From contig CANQGH010000014.1 of the NCBI GenBank assembly GCA_947601845.1, positions 1-36,356 on the forward strand: a stretch of DNA of 36,356 nt, given 5' to 3'. A program made the position numbers and the translations under genes. Numbering within the stretch: position 1 is the stretch's first letter; each line of letters starts with the position of its first letter. The stretch comes from an uncultured Bacilli bacterium. GTDB lineage: Bacteria; Bacillota_I; Bacilli_A; RF39; UBA660. Shown here in pieces: positions 26,258-34,312 of this stretch. The notes below the pieces were generated by a model. The model was not told the DNA's origin. It did no database searches and saw only the letters and a list, made by a program, of their open reading frames with translations.

Positions 26258-26290
26258 ATCACAAATAGTAGTGGTATGATTTTCTTTTTT
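26256..26290 (+). terminator. Weak terminator after rsmD
   Basis: AAATCA (26256-26261) pairs with TGATTT (26277-26282), 15-nt loop, T-rich tail to 26292. Short stem. Confidence 0.4.
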
Positions 26291-26291
26291 T

Positions 26292-26306
26292 TGTTATAAT
26301 TATAAT
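26292..26306 (+). promoter_or_regulatory. Double -10 promoter for the prepilin-like gene, very short leader
   Basis: TGTTATAAT (26292-26300) with a second TATAAT at 26301-26306. The start codon at 26318 is about 11-18 nt from the expected transcription start. Confidence 0.65.
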
Positions 26307-26317
26307 AGGTGATGAGT

Positions 26318-27226
26318 ATGAAACTTAATAATAAAGGTTTTGCTATATCAACTATTCTTTATGGTATTTTATCACTTATCATAATTATTTTAATGCTTAT
26401 TTTTGCTAATATGAAGGCTAGTAAGGACATGACTCAAGATTTTGTTGATGGTATAGAAGAGAATTTAAATAATTGTATTAATGAAGAGGTCCTTTTAGAG
26501 AATTGTTATTTTAATACTGCAGACTGTGATTTTAGACAATATAATACTTGTATTGGCATTACACCTACATCCCCATTATTGTCATCTGTTGCTAAAGTAG
26601 GAGATTATGTTGATTATGATGCTGGGAATTGGACTACAACGGCAATGGTTCCATCCAATGGTAATCTATATTCTTTTGGAGGATACAAATCTGGTGATAG
26701 TAGAAACAATAGTGTCTCTTGTGACGGTAGCGTTAGTAATGATGAAGGAGGCTGGCGTATATTATCGATAGAAGATGATGGCATAGCCTTAATTCATGCA
26801 GGTATTTCTGAATGTTTTATCTTTGCTAATGAAGCTAAAGCTTTATATGTTTTGACTGGTAGTAATCCTAGTGGAATTAATGTCAGCGGTCTTACTCCTA
26901 GAAATTATAATGAATATGTTAATAATAAATATGCAACTAAAGCGATGATTGCAACTAAGGCTATGGTCGAAGGCAATAGTACCATTTTTCCTCGAGAGAG
27001 TGAAAGTATTTTCTTTAGAAAAGATAAAAGATATGTATTGGGAGACACATATAATGGACATTTAACGTATATTGATGAAGGAATATTAAATTATGCACCT
27101 GCTACTGATACAGTCTTTGGAATTAAACCTATAGTAATATTAAAAAATACAGTTAAAACCATAGGAGCTATGCCTAATACTAGTGGTGAAGAAAATAATA
27201 AAACTTGGCTACTAGAAAATAATTAA
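26318..27226 (+). CDS. Prepilin-like secreted protein with a C-type-lectin-like domain, not diversified
   Basis: 302 aa from ATG 26318 (AGGTGATG upstream; in-frame GTG 26309 and ATG 26312 overlap that site). The N-terminus KLNNKGFAISTILYG followed by a long hydrophobic stretch looks like a type IV prepilin or pseudopilin signal, cleaved after Gly8, although the usual Glu5 is missing. The mature part contains GGWRILSIEDDGIALIHAG and ends in GIKPIVILK, which correspond to YYWRIIRINEDGSV and GVRPVINL in the first gene of the window. Unlike there, its C-terminal segment is AT-rich and shows no GC jump. Probably a surface or pilus-like protein; partners are unknown. Confidence 0.78.
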   Translation: MKLNNKGFAISTILYGILSLIIIILMLIFANMKASKDMTQDFVDGIEENLNNCINEEVLLENCYFNTADCDFRQYNTCIGITPTSPLLSSVAKVGDYVDYDAGNWTTTAMVPSNGNLYSFGGYKSGDSRNNSVSCDGSVSNDEGGWRILSIEDDGIALIHAGISECFIFANEAKALYVLTGSNPSGINVSGLTPRNYNEYVNNKYATKAMIATKAMVEGNSTIFPRESESIFFRKDKRYVLGDTYNGHLTYIDEGILNYAPATDTVFGIKPIVILKNTVKTIGAMPNTSGEENNKTWLLENN

Positions 27227-27254
27227 TTGTCAAAAGGTAATAATATGATATAAT
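27227..27254 (+). promoter_or_regulatory. Promoter of the anchored protein at 27273
   Basis: TTGTCA (27227-27232), 16-nt spacer ending TGA, TATAAT (27249-27254); extended -10. The leader is about 12 nt. Confidence 0.8.
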
Positions 27255-27272
27255 TAGAATAGGGTGATGTGA

Positions 27273-28115
27273 ATGAAAAAGGATAAGGGGTATTCAAGTT
27301 TCGTTCTAAAATTAATGTTAGTGTGTACAATATTAATTTTGGGTAGTTGTATTATTTTTGCTATAACCCCTCGTTTTATGAAAAATGTTTTAAATATTGA
27401 TAACAAAGATCAATTGTCACCAGAGCAAAAATTAATCAATCAGTTATATGGTTATGTAACTTATGGACGAGATTTAGAACCAATGTATTATTTCTTAAAA
27501 AATGATCGATTGACAAGTGATACCGTTGATGGCTTGGCAAAAGTACGTTATGCTTTTCAATTGGTTACCGAGGAAGATATATTAGATATGAATGATAATT
27601 CTTTTGAAATTGCTGGTAGTAAATATCAATCATATATTGAACAAATTTTTGGAATTGGAACTAATTATAAAAAAGATAAGCCTGTTACTTTATATGTAAA
27701 TCAAATATACAACAATGCTATAATTTCAATTAGTTACAATAAAGACAAAGATACTTATACAGTAACTAAAATCAATGGCTTTATTAATAATCAAGATAAT
27801 AAGATAAAATTATTTTATACTAAATTAGATGGTTACAATATAGATAACGCAAATAATATTATTACTATTAAAGAAAAGGTTATATATACTGAACCAATCT
27901 ATGATGATAAAGGTACGGTTACTACTATTAATGTATATAAAGATAATAGACATAGCAATATTATTGATGAAATAAAAAATCCTAATAATAAATTAATAAA
28001 AACCTTTTCAATTGACAATTATCTAAATGATGCAAGTACAGTTACTTATACATTTAAAAAAGATGTTAATGATAATTATTACTTTGATAGTAGTATTATA
28101 GAAAAAGAAGACTAG
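27273..28115 (+). CDS. Membrane-anchored extracytoplasmic protein, unknown
   Basis: 280 aa with AGGGTGATG upstream of ATG 27273. One N-terminal hydrophobic segment (residues ~12-34, no lipobox or clear signal peptidase site) anchors a large Asn/Asp/Tyr-rich extracellular domain of mainly beta-type sequence. I do not recognise a family. It is a single-gene unit directly after the prepilin-like gene with its own promoter, so a joint surface role is possible but unproved. Confidence 0.75.
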   Translation: MKKDKGYSSFVLKLMLVCTILILGSCIIFAITPRFMKNVLNIDNKDQLSPEQKLINQLYGYVTYGRDLEPMYYFLKNDRLTSDTVDGLAKVRYAFQLVTEEDILDMNDNSFEIAGSKYQSYIEQIFGIGTNYKKDKPVTLYVNQIYNNAIISISYNKDKDTYTVTKINGFINNQDNKIKLFYTKLDGYNIDNANNIITIKEKVIYTEPIYDDKGTVTTINVYKDNRHSNIIDEIKNPNNKLIKTFSIDNYLNDASTVTYTFKKDVNDNYYFDSSIIEKED

Positions 28116-28129
28116 AAATAGTCTTCTTT
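28104..28129 (+). terminator. Terminator-like hairpin at the end of the anchored-protein gene
   Basis: AAAGAAGACTA (28104-28114) pairs over 11 bp with TAGTCTTCTTT (28119-28129) around a GAAA tetraloop. The T-tract is short. It includes the stop codon. Confidence 0.7.
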
Positions 28130-28154
28130 ATGTTAGGTTAGATAATTTGTCGCA

Positions 28155-28185
28155 ATTTAAAAACTTGTATTAAAATATACAAGTT
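28155..28185 (-). terminator. rnhC terminator
   Basis: On the minus strand a 9-bp stem (28185-28177 with 28170-28162) is followed by TTTTTAAATT. It contains the rnhC stop codon. Confidence 0.85.
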
Positions 28186-29078
28186 CTAAGTATTCTCTCT
28201 GTATTTTTAAAATTCATTTTAGCTATTTCTTTTAGTTTATCTTGACCATACTTTTCAACAATTTCCATGCCTATAGTATCAACTTGTGGTCCTGCCCCTT
28301 TAGGAAGGGGAATATGAATAGAGTCACTTAATTTATCAAATTCTTTAATGAAAATATAACGGCTAATAATAGAAGCAGCAGCAACAGCTAGATTTTGATC
28401 TTCAGCTTTGGTCATAAAGGTAATTCCTTTTTGAACATTTGGACTTTCTTTAATATAGTCATAATAACGTGCTTCTCTTGCAAATTCATCGACAATTATA
28501 TAGTCATATGGTTCACTTATAGAATGAGTCATTTGATATAGTACTTTATTATGCATAATGGCTTTAATTTTATTAATATTGTATGAATCATTATATTTTT
28601 CATTGTATTCCTTATTAGTTAGAATAATACTTTTATAAGGTACTTTTTTAATTATCTCAGGAGCTATTTTAATTATTTTAGTATCCTCTAATTTCTTAGA
28701 ATCTTTAATGCCTAATGATTCTAGATATGGAATATTTTCTTTAGAAACATAACAACTAGTTACTACAATTGGTCCAAAATAGTCACCAGTTCCTACTTCA
28801 TCAGAGCCAATAGAAGAGCAATTATAGTACTTATTCAAAGTATCACTTTTAGTAGAATTATTATTGGAGCCGCCATCCATTTCTTTCCACATAGCAGCAT
28901 CAACATCAGCGGAAGAACCTTGAAACATAATTTTACCAGATTCGTAAATAGTAATTACGGTGTCTTCATCTTGGGCTTGTAGTATAACATATGGTATTAC
29001 TTTATCCCTTTTTTTAGGAGTATAATATTTAATCATTTTTTCTTTTATCTTATCACTAACTTTAATTACAATGTTCAT
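28170..29078 (-). CDS. rnhC: Ribonuclease HIII
   Basis: 302 aa from ATG at 29078 with AGAGGTG 6 nt upstream; an in-frame GTG at 29087 overlaps that site. The N-terminal ~65 residues are the TBP-like substrate-binding domain of RNase HIII (RDKVIPYVILQAQDEDTVITIYESGKIMFQG). The catalytic domain starts at GSDEVGTGDYFGP (91-103; Asp93, Glu94) and continues with IIVDEF and a LAVAAASIISR block. It removes RNA from RNA-DNA hybrids. The linker at residues ~69-84 is Asn/Ser-rich. Confidence 0.95.
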   Translation of the reverse strand: MNIVIKVSDKIKEKMIKYYTPKKRDKVIPYVILQAQDEDTVITIYESGKIMFQGSSADVDAAMWKEMDGGSNNNSTKSDTLNKYYNCSSIGSDEVGTGDYFGPIVVTSCYVSKENIPYLESLGIKDSKKLEDTKIIKIAPEIIKKVPYKSIILTNKEYNEKYNDSYNINKIKAIMHNKVLYQMTHSISEPYDYIIVDEFAREARYYDYIKESPNVQKGITFMTKAEDQNLAVAAASIISRYIFIKEFDKLSDSIHIPLPKGAGPQVDTIGMEIVEKYGQDKLKEIAKMNFKNTERILRTCIF

Positions 29079-29096
29079 TTTAAGCACCTCTAATTA

Positions 29097-29105
29097 ATTA
29101 TATCA
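29097..29105 (-). promoter_or_regulatory. Extended -10 promoter of rnhC
   Basis: Minus strand 29105-29097 reads TGATATAAT, 18 nt before the start codon. Divergent from the tRNA promoter at 29148. Confidence 0.7.
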
Positions 29106-29147
29106 AATAAACTTATAGGAAAAAAGAAAAAAAATTAAACTTTATTA

Positions 29148-29176
29148 TTGATAATATTAAAATAATATGTTATTAT
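29148..29176 (+). promoter_or_regulatory. Promoter of the tRNA(CAT)-tRNA-Leu unit
   Basis: TTGATA (29148-29153), 17-nt spacer ending TGT, TATTAT (29171-29176), extended -10; 11 nt before the first tRNA. Confidence 0.85.
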
Positions 29177-29187
29177 TAAAAAGTCAT

Positions 29188-29264
29188 GGACCCTTAGCTC
29201 AGTTGGTTAGAGCATCCGGCTCATAACCGGGCGGTCATAGGTTCGAGTCCTATAGGGTCCACCA
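29188..29264 (+). tRNA. tRNA with CAT anticodon (elongator Met or Ile2)
   Basis: GGACCCT (29188-29194) pairs with AGGGTCC (29254-29260); discriminator A, encoded CCA. Anticodon loop CTCATAA gives CAT. It lacks the initiator features (first base pair is intact, no GGG/CCC anticodon stem). The GGACC start and CTCATAA loop resemble the lysidine-modified tRNA-Ile2 of Bacilli and mollicutes, so Ile2 is a real alternative to Met. Confidence 0.93.
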
Positions 29265-29275
29265 TTTATATATAT

Positions 29276-29359
29276 GCGGGTATGGCGGAATTGGCAGACG
29301 CACTAGACTTAGGATCTAGCGCCCTAGGCATGCAGGTTCAACTCCTGTTACCCGCACCA
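29276..29359 (+). tRNA. tRNA-Leu (anticodon TAG)
   Basis: GCGGGTA (29276-29282) pairs with TACCCGC (29349-29355); discriminator A 29356, CCA 29357-29359. Class II tRNA with a long variable arm; anticodon stem CTAGA/TCTAG, loop CTTAGGA, anticodon TAG. Begins 12 nt after the previous tRNA. Confidence 0.95.
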
Positions 29360-29369
29360 GGTAGATACC

Positions 29370-29397
29370 AAACTCGGACTTTTGTAGTTCGAGTTTT
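29370..29397 (+). terminator. Terminator of the tRNA unit
   Basis: AAACTCGGAC (29370-29379) pairs with GTTCGAGTTT (29387-29396), 10 bp with one G-U, followed by a T-rich tail. Confidence 0.88.
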
Positions 29398-29413
29398 AAT
29401 ATATTTGAAAATA

Positions 29414-29422
29414 TGTTATAAT
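29414..29422 (+). promoter_or_regulatory. Extended -10 for the HAD gene, leader with inverted repeat
   Basis: TGTTATAAT at 29414-29422. The ~100-nt leader contains TGTCAAT (29448-29454) and ATTGACA (29474-29480), a perfect 7-bp inverted repeat 19 nt apart, and another TATAAT at 29502-29507. Which box is used is unclear. Confidence 0.5.
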
Positions 29423-29529
29423 AATTCATAAATTTAAATTGATTGTTTGTCAATTTAGAAAACACACTTGCATATTGACAGATAATGTTTGTAGTAAACA
29501 GTATAATTTTATTTAGGAGAATGATTAAT

Positions 29530-30279
29530 ATGACAAATGAAAAAATTATTATTTATGATTTTGATGGTACTCTTACTCCATATGCCTTACCTAAATTCGA
29601 AATCCTAGAAAAGTGTGGACTAAAAGATGGAGCATATAATCCAAAATTTTTAGAACAAGCAAATGAAATATCCGAAAAAGAAGATGTTGATTTATACACG
29701 GCAATATATAAAGCTTATTTTTCATTGATTAAAAAAAGTGGATTTAAATTAATAGATGAAAATTTTTGCTTAGGTGCATCTTCAGTAGACTACAATCCAG
29801 GAATACTGCCTTTCTTACAAAAATTAAATTCAAGTGGTGTTAAGAATTATGTTTTGAGTTCAGGTATAAAAGTATTTTTATCCAAAACAAAAGTTGCTTC
29901 ATTTTTTGCTGACATTTATGCAACAACATTTACTTATAATCAACGTAATGAAGCAAATGGTATAAAATTTTTAATGAGTGATAAAAATAAAGTAAACGCA
30001 ATAAAAGAAATTTGTAAGATAAATGGTTTTAGAGAAGATGACTGCTCAAATATTATATATATTGGTGATGGTTTTACAGACTATTATGCTATGGATTATG
30101 TAAAAAATAATGGTGGAATAACAATTTTTGTTTATCAAAACTATAACAATAAGGATGCTCTTGCTATGAAAGAAAAGGGTGTTGTTAGTTTTTCTACTTT
30201 AGCTGATTTTTCCATAGATAGTGAATTAAACACTTTTATATTAAAATTATGCAATATAAAAACTAGTCATAGTAGATAA
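29530..30279 (+). CDS. HAD-superfamily phosphatase (SerB-like subclass)
   Basis: 249 aa from ATG 29530, with AGGAGA 9 nt upstream; ATGs at 29485 and 29521 are in frame but lack a usable site. Motif I DFDGT (residues 10-14, Asp10/Asp12), a helical cap (~25-85), motif II LSSG near residue 116, motif III Lys in the KNKVNAIKEI segment, and motif IV GDGFTDYYAM near residue 178 are all present. The HAD layout matches phosphoserine-phosphatase-like enzymes; the substrate is unknown. It sits directly before the first flanking repeat of the ABC/AAA+ segment. Confidence 0.85.
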   Translation: MTNEKIIIYDFDGTLTPYALPKFEILEKCGLKDGAYNPKFLEQANEISEKEDVDLYTAIYKAYFSLIKKSGFKLIDENFCLGASSVDYNPGILPFLQKLNSSGVKNYVLSSGIKVFLSKTKVASFFADIYATTFTYNQRNEANGIKFLMSDKNKVNAIKEICKINGFREDDCSNIIYIGDGFTDYYAMDYVKNNGGITIFVYQNYNNKDALAMKEKGVVSFSTLADFSIDSELNTFILKLCNIKTSHSR

Positions 30280-30309
30280 GAAGTTGTTGTACGTTTTCCT
30301 TTAGGGCAA

Positions 30310-30394
30310 CATAGAGGTAGAAAGTCGCACCTTTGCGATTTCTCGAATATAGGTTCATAACATTTGATGTTATGGACTTTTTTCATTGCCTGGA
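30310..30394 (+). repeat. Imperfect direct repeat, copy A (structured)
   Basis: Copy A matches copy B (36023-36104) at roughly three quarters of positions by eye, with an identical 16-nt core (30349-30364). Two hairpins are visible: a 7-bp stem 30322-30328/30335-30341 with loop ACCTTT, and an 11-bp stem 30353-30363/30367-30377. The two copies bracket the ABC exporter and ClpX-like genes. Weaker similarity may extend upstream to 30280. The remaining gene-free sequence to about 30620 shows nothing I can name. Confidence 0.7.
30353..30383 (+). terminator. Terminator-like hairpin within repeat copy A
   Basis: 11-bp stem (30353-30363 with 30367-30377, one T-G pair), 3-nt loop, then six T (30378-30383). 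It may end transcription of the HAD gene or of a small RNA made from the repeat. Confidence 0.7.
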
Positions 30395-30626
30395 TGGGAA
30401 TCATTACAAAAAGGGCCATAGAACAATTAACTTTTCTTTGTAAAATCAAAAACAAACTAAAAATAAAAATCAGTGAAGTAAATTTAAATATTCAATTTTT
30501 ATCAGGTCATATCTTAAACTAATTTAAGTATTACAGAACCTCGTAGAATTATTGTAAAAAATTCTAACCACTCTAGTTTCATTACTATATGATAATATTG
30601 ATAAAATTTATTTGCCTAAAAAAATG

Positions 30627-30635
30627 TGATATAAT
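30627..30635 (+). promoter_or_regulatory. Extended -10 promoter of the ABC exporter operon
   Basis: TGATATAAT at 30627-30635. The leader to ATG 30739 is about 97 nt. Confidence 0.65.
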
Positions 30636-30651
30636 ATTTAGTGAAACAAAT

Positions 30652-30695
30652 AGCAATTTGTATGAGAAACAACATTATATGAAATTTGCTTTTTT
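30652..30695 (+). promoter_or_regulatory. Candidate attenuator with short leader ORF before the ABC exporter
   Basis: AGCAATTT (30652-30659) pairs with AAATTTGCT (30682-30690, one bulged T), followed directly by a T-run, giving a terminator-like hairpin between promoter and start codon. Its loop holds a six-codon ORF (ATG 30662 to TGA 30680-30682, product MRNNII) whose stop touches the 3' arm. The leader ORF has no clear ribosome-binding site. The layout recalls ribosome-mediated attenuation of drug-exporter genes (bmrB-bmrCD). Confidence 0.45.
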
Positions 30696-30738
30696 CATGA
30701 TATATTAAAAAAATAAATATTTTTAAAAGGAGCTTTTT

Positions 30739-32466
30739 ATGATAAAAAAAATATTAAAATCTGTACGTGAATATAAATTAGTAAGTATTTTAACCGTTGT
30801 TTTTATTTCATTAGAAGTTATATTAGATGTTCTAATTCCCATTTTAATGACTAAAATCATTGATATTGGAATTAATCAAAAAAGTCTTAATGTTGTGTTG
30901 TTAATTGGGGGAAGCTTAGTTTTAGTGGCACTTTTTTCCTTAATATTTGGCTGGCTTTCAGGAAAATTTGCTGCAATTGCTTCTTCTGGGTTTGCCAAAA
31001 ATTTAAGACACGATATGTATTATAAAATACAAGAATATTCTTTTGAAAATATAGAAAAATTTTCTTCTTCTAGTTTAGTTACTCGCCTTACTACAGATGT
31101 AAATAATGTTCAAATGACTTACCAAATGTTAATTCGTATTGCCATTCGTGCGCCAATGATGTTTTTATTTTCTTTACTTATGGTCTTTACCATCCATTCA
31201 AAGTTAGCTCTTATATTTTTAATTATTGCACCTATTTTAGGATTTTTATTATTTTATATTGCCAAAAAAGCTCATCCATTATTTGAAAGTGTTTTTCATA
31301 CTTATGATGATTTAAATAATAGAGTACAAGAAAATGTAAGAGGAATTCGTGTTGTAAAATCTTATGTACAAGAAAATGCGGAAATTTCCAAGTTTAAAGG
31401 AATCTCTAATAAAATTTTTCAAGATTTTATGAAAGCAGAAAAATTAGTAGCACTCAATACTCCTATTATGCGTTTATGTATTTATTCATCTATTATTCTT
31501 ATTTCTTATTTAGGTTCTAGATTTGTTGTTCAAGGAACACTTAGTACGGGAGAATTAACGGGGGTTATTACTTATGCAGCACAAATTTTAAATAGCTTAA
31601 TGATGTTATCAATGGTTTATGTAACCTGTATTATTTCAATTCCATCTATGAAACGTATCATGGAAGTATTAGAAGAGAATCCAACGATTCAAAATATAAA
31701 AAAACCTATTAAAGAAGTAGAAAATGGTGAAATAGAGTTTAATCATATGAGTTTTTCTTATGTAAAAGATAAACCGGTATTAAAAGATATTAATTTAACA
31801 ATTAAATCTGGCGAAATGATTGGAATTATTGGTGGAATTGGATCTAGTAAAAGTACATTAGTTAATTTAATACCAAGACTTTATGATGTAACTTCTGGAA
31901 ACATTAAAGTAGCAGGAGTAGATGTACGTGATTATGATATCAATGTTTTACGTAATTCCGTGGCGATTGTTCTACAAAAAAATGTATTATTTAGTGGAAC
32001 GATAAAAGAAAACTTACAATGGGGTAAAAAAGACGCGACATCAGAAGAGATAAATCAAGTATGCGAAATTTCTTGTTGTAATGAATTCATTTCAAAATTC
32101 AAAGATGGATATGATACTTATATTGATCAAGGTGGAACCAATGTTAGTGGTGGTCAAAAGCAAAGACTATGTATTGCGAGAGCATTACTAAAAAGTCCAA
32201 AAATTATTATTTTAGATGATTCAACAAGTGCTGTAGATACTAAAACAGATGCAATGATTCGTAAATCATTTCGCGAATATATTCCAGAGGTAACAAAAAT
32301 AATTATTGCGCAAAGAATTTCTAGCGTTGAAGATTGTGATCGTGTTATTGTTTTAGATAATGGCAAAGTTTCAGATTTCGATACGCCAAAAAACTTATTA
32401 AAACATAATAAAATTTATCAAGAAGTTTACTATTCTCAAGTAAAAGGAAGTGATTCTGATGAGTAA
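30739..32466 (+). CDS. Heterodimeric ABC exporter, subunit with degenerate ATP site
   Basis: 575 aa, AAAAGGAG before ATG 30739. Six membrane segments in residues ~15-300, then a nucleotide-binding domain. Walker A is GGIGSSKST (365-373; Ser370 replaces the usual Gly), signature VSGGQKQR is intact, Walker B ends in Asp493-Asp494 instead of Asp-Glu, and the H-loop His is Gln525. This combination is the known degenerate half of BmrC/EfrA/TM287-type exporters, whose intact signature serves the partner's active site. Ends overlapping the partner gene by 8 nt. Typical role is multidrug or peptide export. Confidence 0.92.
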   Translation: MIKKILKSVREYKLVSILTVVFISLEVILDVLIPILMTKIIDIGINQKSLNVVLLIGGSLVLVALFSLIFGWLSGKFAAIASSGFAKNLRHDMYYKIQEYSFENIEKFSSSSLVTRLTTDVNNVQMTYQMLIRIAIRAPMMFLFSLLMVFTIHSKLALIFLIIAPILGFLLFYIAKKAHPLFESVFHTYDDLNNRVQENVRGIRVVKSYVQENAEISKFKGISNKIFQDFMKAEKLVALNTPIMRLCIYSSIILISYLGSRFVVQGTLSTGELTGVITYAAQILNSLMMLSMVYVTCIISIPSMKRIMEVLEENPTIQNIKKPIKEVENGEIEFNHMSFSYVKDKPVLKDINLTIKSGEMIGIIGGIGSSKSTLVNLIPRLYDVTSGNIKVAGVDVRDYDINVLRNSVAIVLQKNVLFSGTIKENLQWGKKDATSEEINQVCEISCCNEFISKFKDGYDTYIDQGGTNVSGGQKQRLCIARALLKSPKIIILDDSTSAVDTKTDAMIRKSFREYIPEVTKIIIAQRISSVEDCDRVIVLDNGKVSDFDTPKNLLKHNKIYQEVYYSQVKGSDSDE

Positions 32467-34312
32467 AAAAAGTAAAAAGCACACTCTTTTACGTTTATTA
32501 AAATATATTACTTCAAGATTTAAAAAACAATTAGCGATTATTATTTTAGCAATTATTATTAGTTCTGTTTGTCATGTATATGGTCAATTATTTTTGCAAA
32601 CATTAATAGATGACTATATTACTCCATTAATTGGTGTAGAAAATCCTATCTATACTTCATTATTTAAAGCAATTGGATTTATGGTATTAATTTATGTCAT
32701 TGGGGTTTTTACAACATGGTTATATTCAAGATTAACAGTTAATGTAAGTCAAGGTGTATTAAAACAAATTCGTGATGATATGTTTGAACATATGGAAACA
32801 TTACCAATTCGTTATTTTGATGATAATAATCATGGAGATATTATGAGCTATTATATTAATGATACAGATGCTTTAAGAGAAATGATTTCTCAAAGTATTC
32901 CAAACTGTGTATCTAATGGCGTATTAATATTAGCATCTTTTATTTCTATGTTAACATTAAATGTATATTTAACTTTGATGATTATTTTTGGTGTTAGTAT
33001 TATGTTAATTATAGCAAGATATATTGGTAAAAAATCATCAGCTTATTTTATTGCCAGACAAAAGACAGTAGCAAAGGTGAATGCTTATATAGAGGAAATG
33101 ATAGATGGTCAAAAGGTAATTCAAGTTTTTACTCATGAAGAAGAATCAAAGAAAAAATTTGACAAATTAAATGATGAATTATGTGAAAATACGACAAATG
33201 CTAATATATATGCTAATATCATTATGCCAATCATGGGAAATATAGGTTATTTAGTATATGTAGCAATTGCTGTTTTGGGCGGATTCCTTGCAATCAAAAC
33301 AACAACATTATCTGTTGGGGCAATTGCATCTTTCTTATTATTAACAAGAGGATTTACCATGCATATTAATCAATTATCACAACAATATAATTCAATCGCT
33401 TTAGCTTTAGCAGGTGCTAATAGAATTTTTGAATTAATTGATGAAGAAAGCGAAAAAAATGATGGAAAAATTACTTTAGTAAATGCCTTACGCCAAGAAG
33501 ATGGAACATTAAAAGAAACAGATATTTATACTGGTATTTGGGCATGGAAAAATCCAAAAAGTAGGGAATTAATTGAATTAAAAGGAGATATTCGCTTTAA
33601 CATGGTTGATTTTTCTTATGTAAAAGGTAAAAAAGTATTAGATGATATTAGTTTATATGCCAAGCCTGGTCAAAAAATTGCCTTTGTTGGATCAACTGGA
33701 GCGGGTAAAACAACTATTGCTAATCTTATTAATCGTTTTTATGATATTGAAGAAGGCACTATCTTATATGATGGTATTAATATTAAAAATATCGATAAGA
33801 ATGATTTAAGGAAATCACTTGGTATGGTGTTACAAGACGTTAATTTATTTACTGGAACTATTATGGAAAATTTACGATATGGAAGAGCAAATGCTAGTGA
33901 TGAGGAATGTATTGAAGCAGCAAAACTTGCCAATGCCGATAAATTTATTGAAAAATTACCAAATGGTTATAATACAATCATTACTGATAATGGAGATAAC
34001 TTATCTCAAGGACAACGTCAATTACTAGCAATAGCAAGATGTGCAGTAAGTAATCCACCAGTTATGATTTTAGATGAAGCGACTTCTAGTATTGATACAC
34101 GTACAGAAAAAGATGTTCAAGAGGGAATGGATAAATTAATGGAAGGACGAACGGTATTTGTCATTGCCCATCGTTTATCAACCATTCGTAATGCTAAAGC
34201 AATTATGGTACTAGAAAATGGAAGAATCATTGAACGTGGAAATCACGAAGATTTGATGAAAGAAAAAGGTAAATATTATGAGTTATATACTGGTGATTTT
34301 GAACTTGAATAA
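32459..34312 (+). CDS. Heterodimeric ABC exporter, catalytically intact subunit
   Basis: 617 aa from ATG 32459 (AAGGAAG 8 nt upstream; the ORF could extend to GTG 32450). Six membrane segments in residues ~20-330, then a nucleotide-binding domain with Walker A GSTGAGKTT (411-419), signature LSQGQRQ, Walker B ILDEA (Asp539, Glu540) and H-loop His571, all standard. An inserted ~40-residue stretch before the ABC domain (around KETDIYTGIWAWKNPKS) is typical of the BmrD/EfrB/TM288 side. Forms one transporter with the upstream subunit. Ends 190 nt before a convergent gene. Confidence 0.93.
   Translation: MSKKSKKHTLLRLLKYITSRFKKQLAIIILAIIISSVCHVYGQLFLQTLIDDYITPLIGVENPIYTSLFKAIGFMVLIYVIGVFTTWLYSRLTVNVSQGVLKQIRDDMFEHMETLPIRYFDDNNHGDIMSYYINDTDALREMISQSIPNCVSNGVLILASFISMLTLNVYLTLMIIFGVSIMLIIARYIGKKSSAYFIARQKTVAKVNAYIEEMIDGQKVIQVFTHEEESKKKFDKLNDELCENTTNANIYANIIMPIMGNIGYLVYVAIAVLGGFLAIKTTTLSVGAIASFLLLTRGFTMHINQLSQQYNSIALALAGANRIFELIDEESEKNDGKITLVNALRQEDGTLKETDIYTGIWAWKNPKSRELIELKGDIRFNMVDFSYVKGKKVLDDISLYAKPGQKIAFVGSTGAGKTTIANLINRFYDIEEGTILYDGINIKNIDKNDLRKSLGMVLQDVNLFTGTIMENLRYGRANASDEECIEAAKLANADKFIEKLPNGYNTIITDNGDNLSQGQRQLLAIARCAVSNPPVMILDEATSSIDTRTEKDVQEGMDKLMEGRTVFVIAHRLSTIRNAKAIMVLENGRIIERGNHEDLMKEKGKYYELYTGDFELE

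Noticed and set aside
26840-27200. Second DGR variable region in the prepilin-like gene
   Set aside because: The equivalent segment stays AT-rich and shows no GC jump or GC-rich homing-like end.
29276-30310. Integration of the accessory segment at the tRNA-Leu 3' end
   Set aside because: I found no second copy of the tRNA 3' end downstream and no integrase in the window.
30267-30455. 62-aa minus-strand ORF across repeat copy A
   Set aside because: No ribosome-binding site, no matching frame in copy B, and it crosses a terminator-like hairpin; it looks like chance translation of the repeat.
30367-30522. Short plus-strand ORF beginning in repeat copy A (starts MLWTFFIAWMGI)
   Set aside because: No ribosome-binding site, start codon inside a hairpin, and the frame is broken in copy B.
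30739-32466. Exporter subunit as a pseudogene because Walker A, Walker B and H-loop residues deviate
   Set aside because: These changes are the standard degenerate half of heterodimeric exporters; the frame is intact and the partner is canonical.
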